Source: an uncultured Clostridia bacterium (GTDB lineage: Bacteria; Bacillota; Clostridia; Oscillospirales; Ruminococcaceae). From it: a DNA stretch of 6,579 bases. The stretch covers positions 1 through 6,579 of the forward strand of contig CANDLP010000139.1 of the NCBI GenBank assembly GCA_947385505.1, written 5' to 3'. Below the pieces are notes generated by a model. The model was not told the DNA's origin, searched no databases, and saw nothing but the letters and a program-made list of their open reading frames with translations. Each line of letters opens with the position of its first letter. Within the stretch, counting starts at the first letter, position 1. The position numbers were made by a program, and so were the translations under genes. Shown here one piece after another: positions 1 to 6,002 of this stretch.

Positions 1-20
1 CATTATTACGTTTTTGTATT

Positions 21-128
21 CGGGGCTTTGCCCCGGACCCCACTTCCTTTTTGGTATCCAAAAAGGAAGCGAAAAAGACAGGTGCGGCTTCGCCGCTATT
101 TATTCTTTTTTTGGATTGCTATAGTATT
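21..128. repeat. Left copy of triple-hairpin interspersed repeat
   Basis: This is one of two inverted copies of a ~110 bp repeat; the other is at 1773-1880. It has three stem-loops: 21-35 (CGGGGC/GCCCCG, loop TTT), 41-71 (14-bp arms 41-54 and 58-71, loop TAT), and 84-96 (GCGGC/GCCGC, loop TTC). A T-rich tract (97-112) and the shared edge GGATTGCTATAGTAT (112-126) follow. On the + strand the third hairpin plus T tract looks like an intrinsic terminator. The edge overlaps the deacetylase stop codon (127-129), so the hairpins form that gene's 3' untranslated region. The repeat class is not one I can name. Being small, non-coding and rich in palindromes, it resembles REP/MITE-type sequences. Confidence 0.85.
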
Positions 129-1623
129 ATTTTATAATCTCCCGCGTCCATGCCGCCGTTGCGGTAACTGTTGTAGTAGTCTGGGGAGGCGTGGTTTGCG
201 GTGTGGTTGTGGTTTGGGGAGCTGTTGTGGTCTGAGACGGAGTTGTTGTGGTTTGCGCCGACGCGGCGGGGGGAACAGTGGTGGTTATTGAAGGAATAGT
301 TATAATAGGAATCTGTCCCGCTTTAACATCATCTATAAATCCGGGTGTAGTTATTGAACCCACCGGAGGATATACGGAGGTTACGGAAGGAGATGTGGAG
401 ACCGATGTGGTTGTTCCCGAATTTTCCTCAAACATATCGTTGTTTATTTCTCCCGTACCTCTTTCGCCCAGGGTTTCGGAGCCGGAATAGTAATCCTCAT
501 AGGGATTTGAATCATAATCATAGCCGGAGTTATCGTTATAGTCGCCGCCATAGCCGTAGTCCGTATCAGGTTCGGCGTAATCGGAATAGGCGGTGGTGTA
601 AATATTATCTCCCGCGCCGTATTTTTCAGCCGCGATTACAAGGTTTTTCACCGCCTCCTGAAGCTCTTCAAAAGAGGCTTCCTGCACCGCCGCCAGATGG
701 GCTTTATCAAGGAGAGGCGCGGTGCGCTGTAAAAGCTGAGGGTTTGCGCCGCCGGTCAGATCGTATATTTCCTGTAAGGAAAGGTTTTGTCTGAATATTT
801 CCATAGCTTCGTCCAGCAGATAGTTGTCTGAGTATCGGGCGGTGGGGAGAAGGGCGGAAGCGTCGTAAATCTGGATTCCGCTGCTGTCTATATGATAGCT
901 GTCATAGTATACCAGATCGGAAATTTTTGTAAAGGTAAAGCCCTTTTGCTTAAGCTTAGCAAGCACATCGGGGAGAGCCTGAGAGGTGTTTTCAAGATCG
1001 TTGTGGAACAGCAGAATGGAACCCGATTCGGTTTTGGATACCACTCTTTCGGTTATTGTATCCGCGTCAGGTTCCTGCCAGTCAATGCTGTCAACCGACC
1101 ATTGGATCATTTTAAGCCCCATTCCTTCAATCGTGCTTACGACATTATCGTCGTATTCGCCGTAGGGAGCGCGGTAAATTTTCGGTTCGCTTCCCGTTAT
1201 CATTTTGATTTTTCTTGAACATTCACGGGTGTCGTTTATAAGGTCGTTTATGTTTATTCCTTCAACATGGGGATGAAGATCGGAGTGGTTCCCTATTTCG
1301 TGACCCGCGTCGTAGATTTTTTTAACGTCCTCAGGGTATTTGTCGCAGAATTCTCCCGTAACAAAGAAAGTAGCGGGGGCCCCCGCTTCCTTTAAAAGGG
1401 AAAGAAGCAGGTCGGTGTTGGAATTGCCCCACGCGCAGTCAAAGGTAACGGCAATACGGTTATCGGCGCGGGAAACAGCGTAAATCGGCACCTTTCTTTC
1501 GGCTGCCGCTACTTTAAAGCCTTTGGCAACCGCCATAAAAATTATTGCGGCTACCGTAAGCGCGGCTAATATTATTATGATGGTACGAAGCAGTTTTTTT
1601 CGCGAGGTGGTGTAAGTAAACAT
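127..1623 (-). CDS. Membrane-anchored polysaccharide deacetylase (NodB domain, PdaB/YlxY-like) with Thr/Pro-rich tail
   Basis: A 498-residue protein predicted to deacetylate N-acetylated sugars of the cell envelope, probably peptidoglycan, outside the membrane. Residues 12-32 form an uncleaved signal anchor. The NodB domain spans about 55-240. Its motifs are TFDCAWGN (60-67, base D62), NHSDLH with metal-ligand histidines H113 and H117, RAPYGE (151-156), QWSVDSIDW (174-182) and LLFHN (204-208, H207). The wording FDxAWGN, HEIGNHSDLHPH and GSIxLFHN is typical of spore-former PdaB/YlxY-like deacetylases. The second Asp of the canonical TFDD, a metal ligand, is Cys63. After the domain come a probable helical segment (about 265-335), a Tyr/Asp/Gly-rich patch (345-383) and a Ser/Thr/Pro tail (403-487). 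The ATG at 1623 is chosen because AAAGGAAG lies 7 nt upstream; the longer TTG reading from 1653 would put that site inside the gene. The exact substrate and any link to sporulation are inference. Confidence 0.9.
   Translation of the reverse strand: MFTYTTSRKKLLRTIIIILAALTVAAIIFMAVAKGFKVAAAERKVPIYAVSRADNRIAVTFDCAWGNSNTDLLLSLLKEAGAPATFFVTGEFCDKYPEDVKKIYDAGHEIGNHSDLHPHVEGININDLINDTRECSRKIKMITGSEPKIYRAPYGEYDDNVVSTIEGMGLKMIQWSVDSIDWQEPDADTITERVVSKTESGSILLFHNDLENTSQALPDVLAKLKQKGFTFTKISDLVYYDSYHIDSSGIQIYDASALLPTARYSDNYLLDEAMEIFRQNLSLQEIYDLTGGANPQLLQRTAPLLDKAHLAAVQEASFEELQEAVKNLVIAAEKYGAGDNIYTTAYSDYAEPDTDYGYGGDYNDNSGYDYDSNPYEDYYSGSETLGERGTGEINNDMFEENSGTTTSVSTSPSVTSVYPPVGSITTPGFIDDVKAGQIPIITIPSITTTVPPAASAQTTTTPSQTTTAPQTTTTPQTTPPQTTTTVTATAAWTREIIK
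166..258 (-). repeat. In-gene degenerate repeat coding for the Thr/Pro/Gln tail
   Basis: Short imperfect units, roughly CAAACCACAACA followed by a proline codon, repeat across this stretch of the deacetylase gene. They encode blocks such as PQTTTTPQTTPPQTTTT (residues about 457-485). Thr/Pro tails like this usually act as flexible wall-spanning linkers in Gram-positive surface proteins. The near-identical units could expand or contract by slippage. No LPXTG motif or repeat-binding domain follows: the protein ends 13 residues later in a basic-ended TREIIK. Confidence 0.7.
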
Positions 1624-1701
1624 TTCGATTCTTCCTTTCTTGGTGATGTACAAGGGTGTTTGTCTGATTGATTGTATGATTAAGGGGACAGGAATAGAAC
1701 T

Positions 1702-1713
1702 TTTTCGCGAAAA
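1702..1713. promoter_or_regulatory. 12-bp perfect palindrome in the deacetylase leader
   Basis: TTTTCGCGAAAA is fully self-complementary and lies about 80 bp upstream of the deacetylase start, between a possible promoter and the ribosome binding site. A dimeric repressor could bind here, but nothing in the window identifies one. It is listed as a candidate operator only. Confidence 0.25.
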
Positions 1714-1770
1714 TATAATAATACTCTTGTTACATTTATAACTTTCATATAATTCAGCGCTGTTTTATAA

Positions 1771-1799
1771 ATTATACTATAGCAATCCAAAAAAAGAAT
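1771..1799 (-). promoter_or_regulatory. Possible promoter for the deacetylase at the repeat edge
   Basis: The minus strand reads TATAAT at 1776-1771, exactly at the inner edge of the right repeat copy. The hexamer 17 bp upstream (ATTCTT at 1799-1794) is a poor -35. The leader to the ATG at 1623 would be about 140 nt. Other AT-rich -10-like hexamers exist in 1710-1745, so the choice is weak. Confidence 0.3.
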
Positions 1800-1880
1800 A
1801 AATAGCGGCGAAGCCGCCGATGTTTTTTTCGGTTCCTTTTTGGATACCAAAAAGGAACCGGGGTTCGGGGCAGAGCCCCG
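1773..1880. repeat. Right copy of triple-hairpin interspersed repeat (inverted relative to 21-128)
   Basis: Its reverse complement aligns nearly base for base with 21-128. The stem-loops are 1805-1817 (GCGGC/GCCGC, loop GAA), 1830-1860 (14-bp arms 1830-1843 and 1847-1860, loop ATA) and 1866-1880 (CGGGGC/GCCCCG, loop AGA). Relative to the left copy, the middle stem carries a compensating C-G to G-C pair and a G-U to G-C change, so the fold and not just the sequence is kept. Read on the minus strand, the first hairpin is followed by a T-rich tract (1804-1789). It could therefore stop transcripts arriving from the kinase operon before they reach the deacetylase gene. Confidence 0.85.
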
Positions 1881-1976
1881 ATGCCGCGCGGCAAAAAAGA
1901 AAAGCCAGTTAAAAATCCGGCGCGTTTAGAACTCACACAGAAGCAGGCGAAGCCGCCGCTTCGGGCGTTAACATCT
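1881..1976. other. Non-coding spacer with two further GC palindromes
   Basis: This is part of the ~500-base gene-free stretch 1624-2131. It contains the 10-bp palindrome GCCGCGCGGC (1883-1892), directly abutting the repeat copy, and a hairpin with arms CGAAGC (1948-1953) and GCTTCG (1958-1963). No gene is supported; the minus-strand reading frame here simply runs through the repeat. Bases 2019-2131 hold no clear signal beyond a weak hairpin (GCGG/CCGC near 2042-2055) followed by T runs on the + strand. Confidence 0.5.
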
Positions 1977-2018
1977 AATAAATAAAAGGGGCTGTAAAAA
2001 AAGCCCCTTTTATTTATT
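1977..2018. terminator. Strong bidirectional intrinsic terminator
   Basis: The arms 1977-1993 and 2002-2018 are perfectly complementary over 17 bp around an 8-nt loop. Each arm combines a GC core (GGGGCT/AGCCCC) with an AT-rich base that supplies the U-rich tail on either strand. It lies 113 bases beyond the stop of the minus-strand histidine kinase and is the natural end of that transcription unit. No + strand gene precedes it, so only leftward use is supported by context. Confidence 0.85.
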
Positions 2019-2131
2019 ATGCCGGCTTCCTTTCTCAAGGACGCGGAGTTCGCCGCTTTTTTCTTTTTTTACTGACCCTTTCCTAAACGCAATGCACTGT
2101 TATGCTTGGGATTGCCGCAGGTACGGTATTG

Positions 2132-3031
2132 CTATCCATTGGAAAACAACACTCGTACAACAATTCTTCCCTCAATATACTCCGCCCTTATTTCGCCCCC
2201 CATTCTCTCTGTCAGACTTTTTGCAATGGCAAGTCCGAGTCCGGTGGAGCTTCTTCCCGCCTCAACCGTATAAAACCGTTCAAACAACCGTCCAACCTGT
2301 ATCTCGTCAAGCCCTGAAGCTGTATTTTTAAATATAATTTCCCCATTTTCATTAAGTGAAACGTCCAGATCTCCGCCGCTGTATTTAACTGCGTTGCTGA
2401 GAAGATTGGCGAATACTCTGGACAAGGCCGAACGGTCTGCGTTTCGGACTATCTTTTTTTCTGTTATATCTATATTCGGCTTAATGCCTTTGTCCGTAAG
2501 CGCCGCATAAAAAGCCGCTATACTTTCTTCAAGTACGTCGTTTATAGTCAGGGGTTTTATATCAAGCTTATTTTCTCCCGCCATAATAACCGAATACCCG
2601 AAAAGCTCCTCCGTAAGCTTTTTCATCGCTTCCGTCCTGTTCTTTATTATCTTTATATATTCGGAGGTATTTTCCGTTTTGCCTTCCCGCTCCAAAAGAT
2701 CAAGATAGCCGCAGATCGCCGTAAGCGGAGTTCTGAGATCGTGGGATATATTGGTTATCGCCCGCTTAAGCTCGCTGTCTCCCTGCTCGTAAATATGGCG
2801 CTTTTCGTTCAAAAGCCTGAGCTGTTTGTTAAGGCTTGCGGCGAGCGCCCTTATATCCTTGTCGGCGCATGATACGCTTATGAGTGTGTTGGTGTCCTCC
2901 GAAAGCTTTTCCTCCAGACTCTCCCTGATTTCCTCGGCGGATTTTTTTATAAGAAAAAGCTTTATCGCAAGCGCCGCGGCAATTGCTCCCAAAGCCGAGC
3001 AGACAATGATCAGCGCTGTATTCAGCGGCAA
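2132..3031 (-). CDS. Sensor histidine kinase with one membrane segment, no extracellular sensor domain
   Basis: A 299-residue HisKA/HATPase kinase. A single membrane helix (about 4-28) is followed by a short linker helix (30-80), with no outside loop. The H-box is NISHDLRTPLT with phospho-acceptor H97; the N-box is FANLLSNAVKYS with N209 and N213; the F-box is LFERFYT (249-255); the G2 box is TGLGLAIA (263-270). The G1 site reads FKNTASGLD, lacking the usual DxGxG Asp, a variation I associate with this small-kinase group. Such kinases normally sit beside a response regulator and a peptide-antibiotic ABC exporter and sense through the transporter; that role is inferred here. The start is TTG at 3031, with AGGGGGG 7 nt upstream and an in-frame TAA at 3052-3050. 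The nearby ATG at 3036-3034 is out of frame and soon stops. No response regulator is visible in the window. Confidence 0.92.
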   Translation of the reverse strand: MPLNTALIIVCSALGAIAAALAIKLFLIKKSAEEIRESLEEKLSEDTNTLISVSCADKDIRALAASLNKQLRLLNEKRHIYEQGDSELKRAITNISHDLRTPLTAICGYLDLLEREGKTENTSEYIKIIKNRTEAMKKLTEELFGYSVIMAGENKLDIKPLTINDVLEESIAAFYAALTDKGIKPNIDITEKKIVRNADRSALSRVFANLLSNAVKYSGGDLDVSLNENGEIIFKNTASGLDEIQVGRLFERFYTVEAGRSSTGLGLAIAKSLTERMGGEIRAEYIEGRIVVRVLFSNG

Positions 3032-3072
3032 GGCATATCCCCCCTTTTTTTATCGGATCGATTTTTTGCATT

Positions 3073-3237
3073 TAGGGCGTATCTGAAAACAAATCAATTT
3101 TGTAAAATTACGCTGAATGCGCGGCGGTTTCAAGGAAAAAAGCGGAGGAATACCGAGGTGTTCCGGGCTTTTTTGACGCAGAAAGCGTCGGCAGTTAGCA
3201 GAAATTGTGCAAATTGCGGCTTTTCAGACAGTCCTTA
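3073..3237. mobile_element. MITE-like palindromic element between permease and kinase genes
   Basis: A ~165 bp non-coding block bounded by TA at each end (3073-3074 and 3236-3237). It has imperfect terminal inverted repeats: the left end GGGCGTATCTGAAAA matches the right end, read inward, AGGACTGTCTGAAAA. Similarity continues inward for roughly 30 more bases (CAATTTTGTAAAATTACGC against CAATTTGCACAATTTCTGC). The centre holds hairpins at 3136-3174 and 3175-3189. It has no reading frame of its own. Small, TA-flanked and palindromic, it fits a MITE moved by an IS630/mariner-like transposase. That assignment is inference, and a structured non-coding RNA is the alternative. Confidence 0.6.
3136..3189. 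terminator. Nested hairpin with T runs inside the MITE-like element
   Basis: The outer arms AAAAAAGC (3136-3143) and GCTTTTTT (3167-3174) enclose inner arms GGAATACC (3147-3154) and GGTGTTCC (3157-3164), with one G-T wobble and a 2-nt loop. Each strand ends in six Ts, so the structure can terminate in both directions. A second perfect hairpin, GACGC/GCGTC, abuts it at 3175-3189. Lying between permease and kinase, it may lower kinase expression from the operon promoter. Confidence 0.6.
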
Positions 3238-3265
3238 ATGTAATACGGCTTGCTTTTGAATGTCC

Positions 3266-4141
3266 TTACCTTATATTTTTCTTTCTGAATATCATAATTC
3301 CCGCTCCCGTAAACAATATCAGAACCGCCGCGTCCGAAGCCAAAGAAATCGGCGAATCAGGCGTATCTCCCTCGCTTGCCATATGATAAAGCTGTGATAC
3401 GGGAAGATTTTCGTCCAGAAACTCATATATTTTTCTTTGGGTTCCGGAAATATAATAAGGATTCAGCATTTTTTCGCCTGCTTCGGGATAATAGTCCCCG
3501 TTCTCATCTGTTTTTAATGCGTATTCGAAATAATATTCGGGATTATTAAGTCTTCCCTCAATATAAACCGAAACAAAGAACAGCCCGATAAACGACAAAA
3601 CAAGCGTTACAATTCCCGCCGACCTGCAGCTTATTATCATAGAGACAAACAGCAGGACCGAGGTGACAGCAGCATTGTCGGCAATCATAAAGACTATGAA
3701 AAGGACAATATGCGGCAGGGTAAATTTTGTTCCAAACAAGGGTATCCCCGCGGCAAGCGCCGTACCCAGCGCTATCAGCATTGCCGTAACGTTTGCGGCA
3801 ATGCAGGATATAAGATTTGAAAGATATACCGCGCTCCTTTTGTAACCCGCGATAAGCTTGTTTCGCATAGTTCCGTCGCCGTACTCTCTCCCGATAAATA
3901 ATCCCGTAAACACCACCGCGGCACAAATCATAGTCATGGCGGAATCAAACATGATGGAGTCCGCGTTGAAGCTTAGTTCCGCCAAAGTCTCATCAAAATA
4001 TTCCGAGCCGACAATACGCTCTATTTCCACAAAACGGAATATGATGCTTAAAATGCTGTACAAAAGCGCAAAGGCAAGATAAATTTTAAAACAAAGGCTT
4101 TTTCGCATTTTAGCCAAATTTGCCGAAATCAGGTTATACAT
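3266..4141 (-). CDS. ABC-2 type permease, second of a paralogous pair (LanE/G-like)
   Basis: A 291-residue integral membrane protein with about six hydrophobic segments (roughly 18-38, 68-84, 106-135, 143-168, 173-193 and 268-286). The conserved cytoplasmic motif GREYGDGTMRNKL (84-96) follows the second helix, as in ABC-2 permeases of the LanE/LanG/BcrB type. It is clearly a duplicate of the gene just upstream. Both begin with a K/RxLCFKIYxAF segment and share GREYxDGxxRNKL, AAGIPLxG-like, NPYYxxG, LPxSQLYxxAS and FRKKxI(K/R) motifs. It should form a heterodimer with its neighbour and use the ATPase encoded at 5017-5934. The ATG at 4141 follows GAGAGG about 12 nt away and lies 19 nt after the previous stop. 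No terminator of its own follows; the next structure is inside the palindromic element. The substrate is not determinable from sequence. Confidence 0.9.
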   Translation of the reverse strand: MYNLISANLAKMRKSLCFKIYLAFALLYSILSIIFRFVEIERIVGSEYFDETLAELSFNADSIMFDSAMTMICAAVVFTGLFIGREYGDGTMRNKLIAGYKRSAVYLSNLISCIAANVTAMLIALGTALAAGIPLFGTKFTLPHIVLFIVFMIADNAAVTSVLLFVSMIISCRSAGIVTLVLSFIGLFFVSVYIEGRLNNPEYYFEYALKTDENGDYYPEAGEKMLNPYYISGTQRKIYEFLDENLPVSQLYHMASEGDTPDSPISLASDAAVLILFTGAGIMIFRKKNIR

Positions 4142-4160
4142 ATATATAAATTTCCTCTCT

Positions 4161-5015
4161 TTATTTTATATCTTTTTTTCTGAATAAAAGTATCCCTGCT
4201 TCGGTTACGGCTATCAGCACTATTATATCATAAATTGCGGTTTTTGCCAACTCAGGGGAACCTGCGGAAGCGATCCGATAAAGCTGTGATGTAGGCAGAA
4301 AATCGTTAAGGAATTCGAGCGCCTTGCGTACGTCCCCCTCCGGATAATACGGATTTTTTTCCCTTTCCACCTGTCTGTACTCATAGCCGCCGTCTTCGGT
4401 CGCAACAAGCGCCATCCCCCCGTAATATTCCGACTCTTTAAGGCGTGAATCTATAAACGATGTTGACATGAACATGAAGAAAGCAAAAATAAACAGTATT
4501 ACCAAAGCCGAAGTCTTGCTTTTTACCAGCATGGCTATGAAAATATATGCCGCGGTTAAGGCGATAACGGCAATAACAGATATAATAACATGAACAGCCG
4601 CTTCTCCCGCCGGCATATCAATTCCCATAAGGGGTATGCCTAAGGCAAATACCACTGTCAGATTAAGCAGAAGCGCCGCAACGTTGGCAGCCGCGCAGAC
4701 GAGAAAATCAGAAAGGTATATTCCGAAGCGCCCGTGCCCTACCACAAGCTTGTTCCGTATAGCGCCGTCGGAATATTCCCGTCCCACAAACATTCCGTTA
4801 AATACCGCCGCGGCAAATATCAGCGCCATTATTCCTCCGAAAGCGAAGCCGTCTATGGAGAAGCTTACCTCAATACCTCTGTTTTGTGCGTTTGTCAGAC
4901 TGATATATTCGGCCCATACGGTTATAATGCCGTATATCGCTGCAAACGCCATATATATTTTAAAACAAAGGGTTTTTGTCATTCTTGAGAAATCGGATAT
5001 AATAAGCTTCCCCAT
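4161..5015 (-). CDS. ABC-2 type permease, first of a paralogous pair (LanE/G-like)
   Basis: A 284-residue membrane subunit with about six hydrophobic segments (roughly 18-38, 58-77, 100-128, 141-163, 168-187 and 260-278) and the motif GREYSDGAIRNKL (78-90). The start is placed at the ATG at 5015, not at the in-frame TTG at 5066. The ATG lies one base beyond the ATPase stop codon, has GGAAGGGAG about 10 nt upstream inside the end of the ATPase gene, and lines up residue for residue with the start of the paralogous permease downstream. This spacing implies translational coupling to the ATPase. The large loop before the last helix (about 190-255) is the most divergent region between the two permeases and may define specificity. 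Predicted role: membrane half of a peptide-antibiotic or drug exporter. Confidence 0.9.
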   Translation of the reverse strand: MGKLIISDFSRMTKTLCFKIYMAFAAIYGIITVWAEYISLTNAQNRGIEVSFSIDGFAFGGIMALIFAAAVFNGMFVGREYSDGAIRNKLVVGHGRFGIYLSDFLVCAAANVAALLLNLTVVFALGIPLMGIDMPAGEAAVHVIISVIAVIALTAAYIFIAMLVKSKTSALVILFIFAFFMFMSTSFIDSRLKESEYYGGMALVATEDGGYEYRQVEREKNPYYPEGDVRKALEFLNDFLPTSQLYRIASAGSPELAKTAIYDIIVLIAVTEAGILLFRKKDIK

Positions 5016-5016
5016 T

Positions 5017-5934
5017 TTACATAAGCTCCCTTCCGCCGCCGATAAGATTGACGTAGTAGCTTTCAAGGCTTTCGTCCCGTTCGTTCATGGAAATAACCTC
5101 GCAGCCTTCCTTCTCTAAAGCCAGCACAAGCTTTGTAACGTTTACCTTTTCGTAAATATCCGCCTCGTTATCGGATATGATCTTATATTCGATCTTCATT
5201 TCATCAAGCGCCTTTGCAAAAGCTTCAATTCCGTTAACCTGCGCGCGGACGCGCTTTCTGCACGATTTTTCCAGTTCCTCGGCGCTTATCTCCCTGACAA
5301 TACGACCGCCGTCGATAAACCCGTAATGGGTTGCGAGCCTTGAAAGTTCGTCCAGAATGTGGCTGGAGATAAGAAAGGTTATCTGTTTTTCCCTGTTGAG
5401 CTTTAAAATAAGCTCTCTTATTTCTATTATTCCCTGCGGGTCAAGTCCGTTCACGGGTTCGTCGAGAACAAGAAAGTCCGGACTTCCCGCCAGCGCCACC
5501 GCTATGCCCAGTCTTTGCTTCATACCCAAAGAAAAGTTTTTAACCTTTTTTTTGCCGGTATTCTCCAGCCCCACAAGCTTAAGAAGCTCTTCCGCTCCGT
5601 CTGTGCTTGGAAGGCCTAAGACCCGGTATTGCTGCTTAATGTTGTCAAGCGCAGTCATATCCGTGTAAATCGACGGAGTTTCCACAACCGCGCCCATTCT
5701 TCGCCGTGACTTCGCTATGTTTTTTGAACTGTATCTCCTTCCGTAAATACTGTAATCTCCCGAATCAGGCTCCTGTAAACCGCATATCAGGCGTATCAGG
5801 GTTGTCTTTCCCGCCCCGTTTTTTCCCACAAAGCCGTAAATGGAGCCTTTGGGAACATTCATAGAAAGCCCGTTAAGCGCCTTGAAGCCGCGGTAGCTTT
5901 TACAAAGCTCATCGGTTTTCAGAATGTAATCCAT
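5017..5934 (-). CDS. ABC transporter ATPase of the LanF/BcrA type, with E-loop
   Basis: A 305-residue cytoplasmic ATPase that would power the two following permeases. Walker A is GKNGAGKTT (37-45), the signature FSLGMKQR (134-141), Walker B FLVLDEP (154-160), the D-loop NGLD (162-165) and the switch histidine H192 in SSHIL. In place of the Q-loop glutamine it reads VVETPSIY, with E85. This 'E-loop' is known from lantibiotic-immunity LanF ATPases and BcrA, so the family call is firmer than a generic ABC match. Residues about 225-305 form the C-terminal extension usual in this group. The ATG at 5934 has GGAAGG about 8 nt upstream, and the stop is one base from the next start. It is the first gene of the operon, downstream of the repeat array at 5985-6025. 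Likely job: exporting or expelling membrane-active peptides or bacitracin-like drugs; the substrate is unknown. Confidence 0.93.
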   Translation of the reverse strand: MDYILKTDELCKSYRGFKALNGLSMNVPKGSIYGFVGKNGAGKTTLIRLICGLQEPDSGDYSIYGRRYSSKNIAKSRRRMGAVVETPSIYTDMTALDNIKQQYRVLGLPSTDGAEELLKLVGLENTGKKKVKNFSLGMKQRLGIAVALAGSPDFLVLDEPVNGLDPQGIIEIRELILKLNREKQITFLISSHILDELSRLATHYGFIDGGRIVREISAEELEKSCRKRVRAQVNGIEAFAKALDEMKIEYKIISDNEADIYEKVNVTKLVLALEKEGCEVISMNERDESLESYYVNLIGGGRELM

Positions 5935-5968
5935 TTGTTTTCCTTCCTTTCCTTTTGATTACACGGTT

Positions 5969-6002
5969 ATTTTACCACGAAACGGTAAAGAAAGCGGTAA
6001 AG
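5969..6002 (-). promoter_or_regulatory. Probable promoter of the ABC operon
   Basis: The minus strand has TAAAAT at 5974-5969, about 35 nt before the ATPase start, a usual leader length. No good -35 hexamer is present at 16-18 bp. That region instead falls within the second GTAAAG box (5997-6002). A weak -35 covered by regulator sites is what an activator-dependent promoter looks like. Confidence 0.45.

Noticed and set aside
166..258. Possible CRISPR-like or tandem non-coding array
   Set aside because: Units are in frame, codon-based and code for the Thr/Pro tail; there are no regular spacers.
28..291. Open frame on + and a matching frame on - at 1772-2038 that share a Lys/Arg/Phe-rich peptide
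   Set aside because: The shared peptide is only the translated repeat copies. Neither has a ribosome binding site or gene-like composition, and the first runs antisense to the deacetylase.
1624..1653. Ten-residue N-terminal extension of the deacetylase from a TTG
   Set aside because: The Shine-Dalgarno sequence for the ATG at 1623 lies inside this extension, and the extension adds no recognised segment.
2040..2070. + strand hairpin (GCGG/CCGC) with T runs as a terminator
   Set aside because: The stem is only four pairs, and no + strand gene precedes it.
2829..3071. 80-residue minus-strand frame starting with ATG just upstream of the kinase start
   Set aside because: It overlaps the kinase out of frame, shows no domain or membrane pattern, and the kinase frame carries all family motifs.
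5016..5066. Seventeen-residue extension of the first permease overlapping the ATPase gene
   Set aside because: It needs a TTG start, whereas the ATG at 5015 has a good ribosome binding site and aligns with the start of the paralogous permease.
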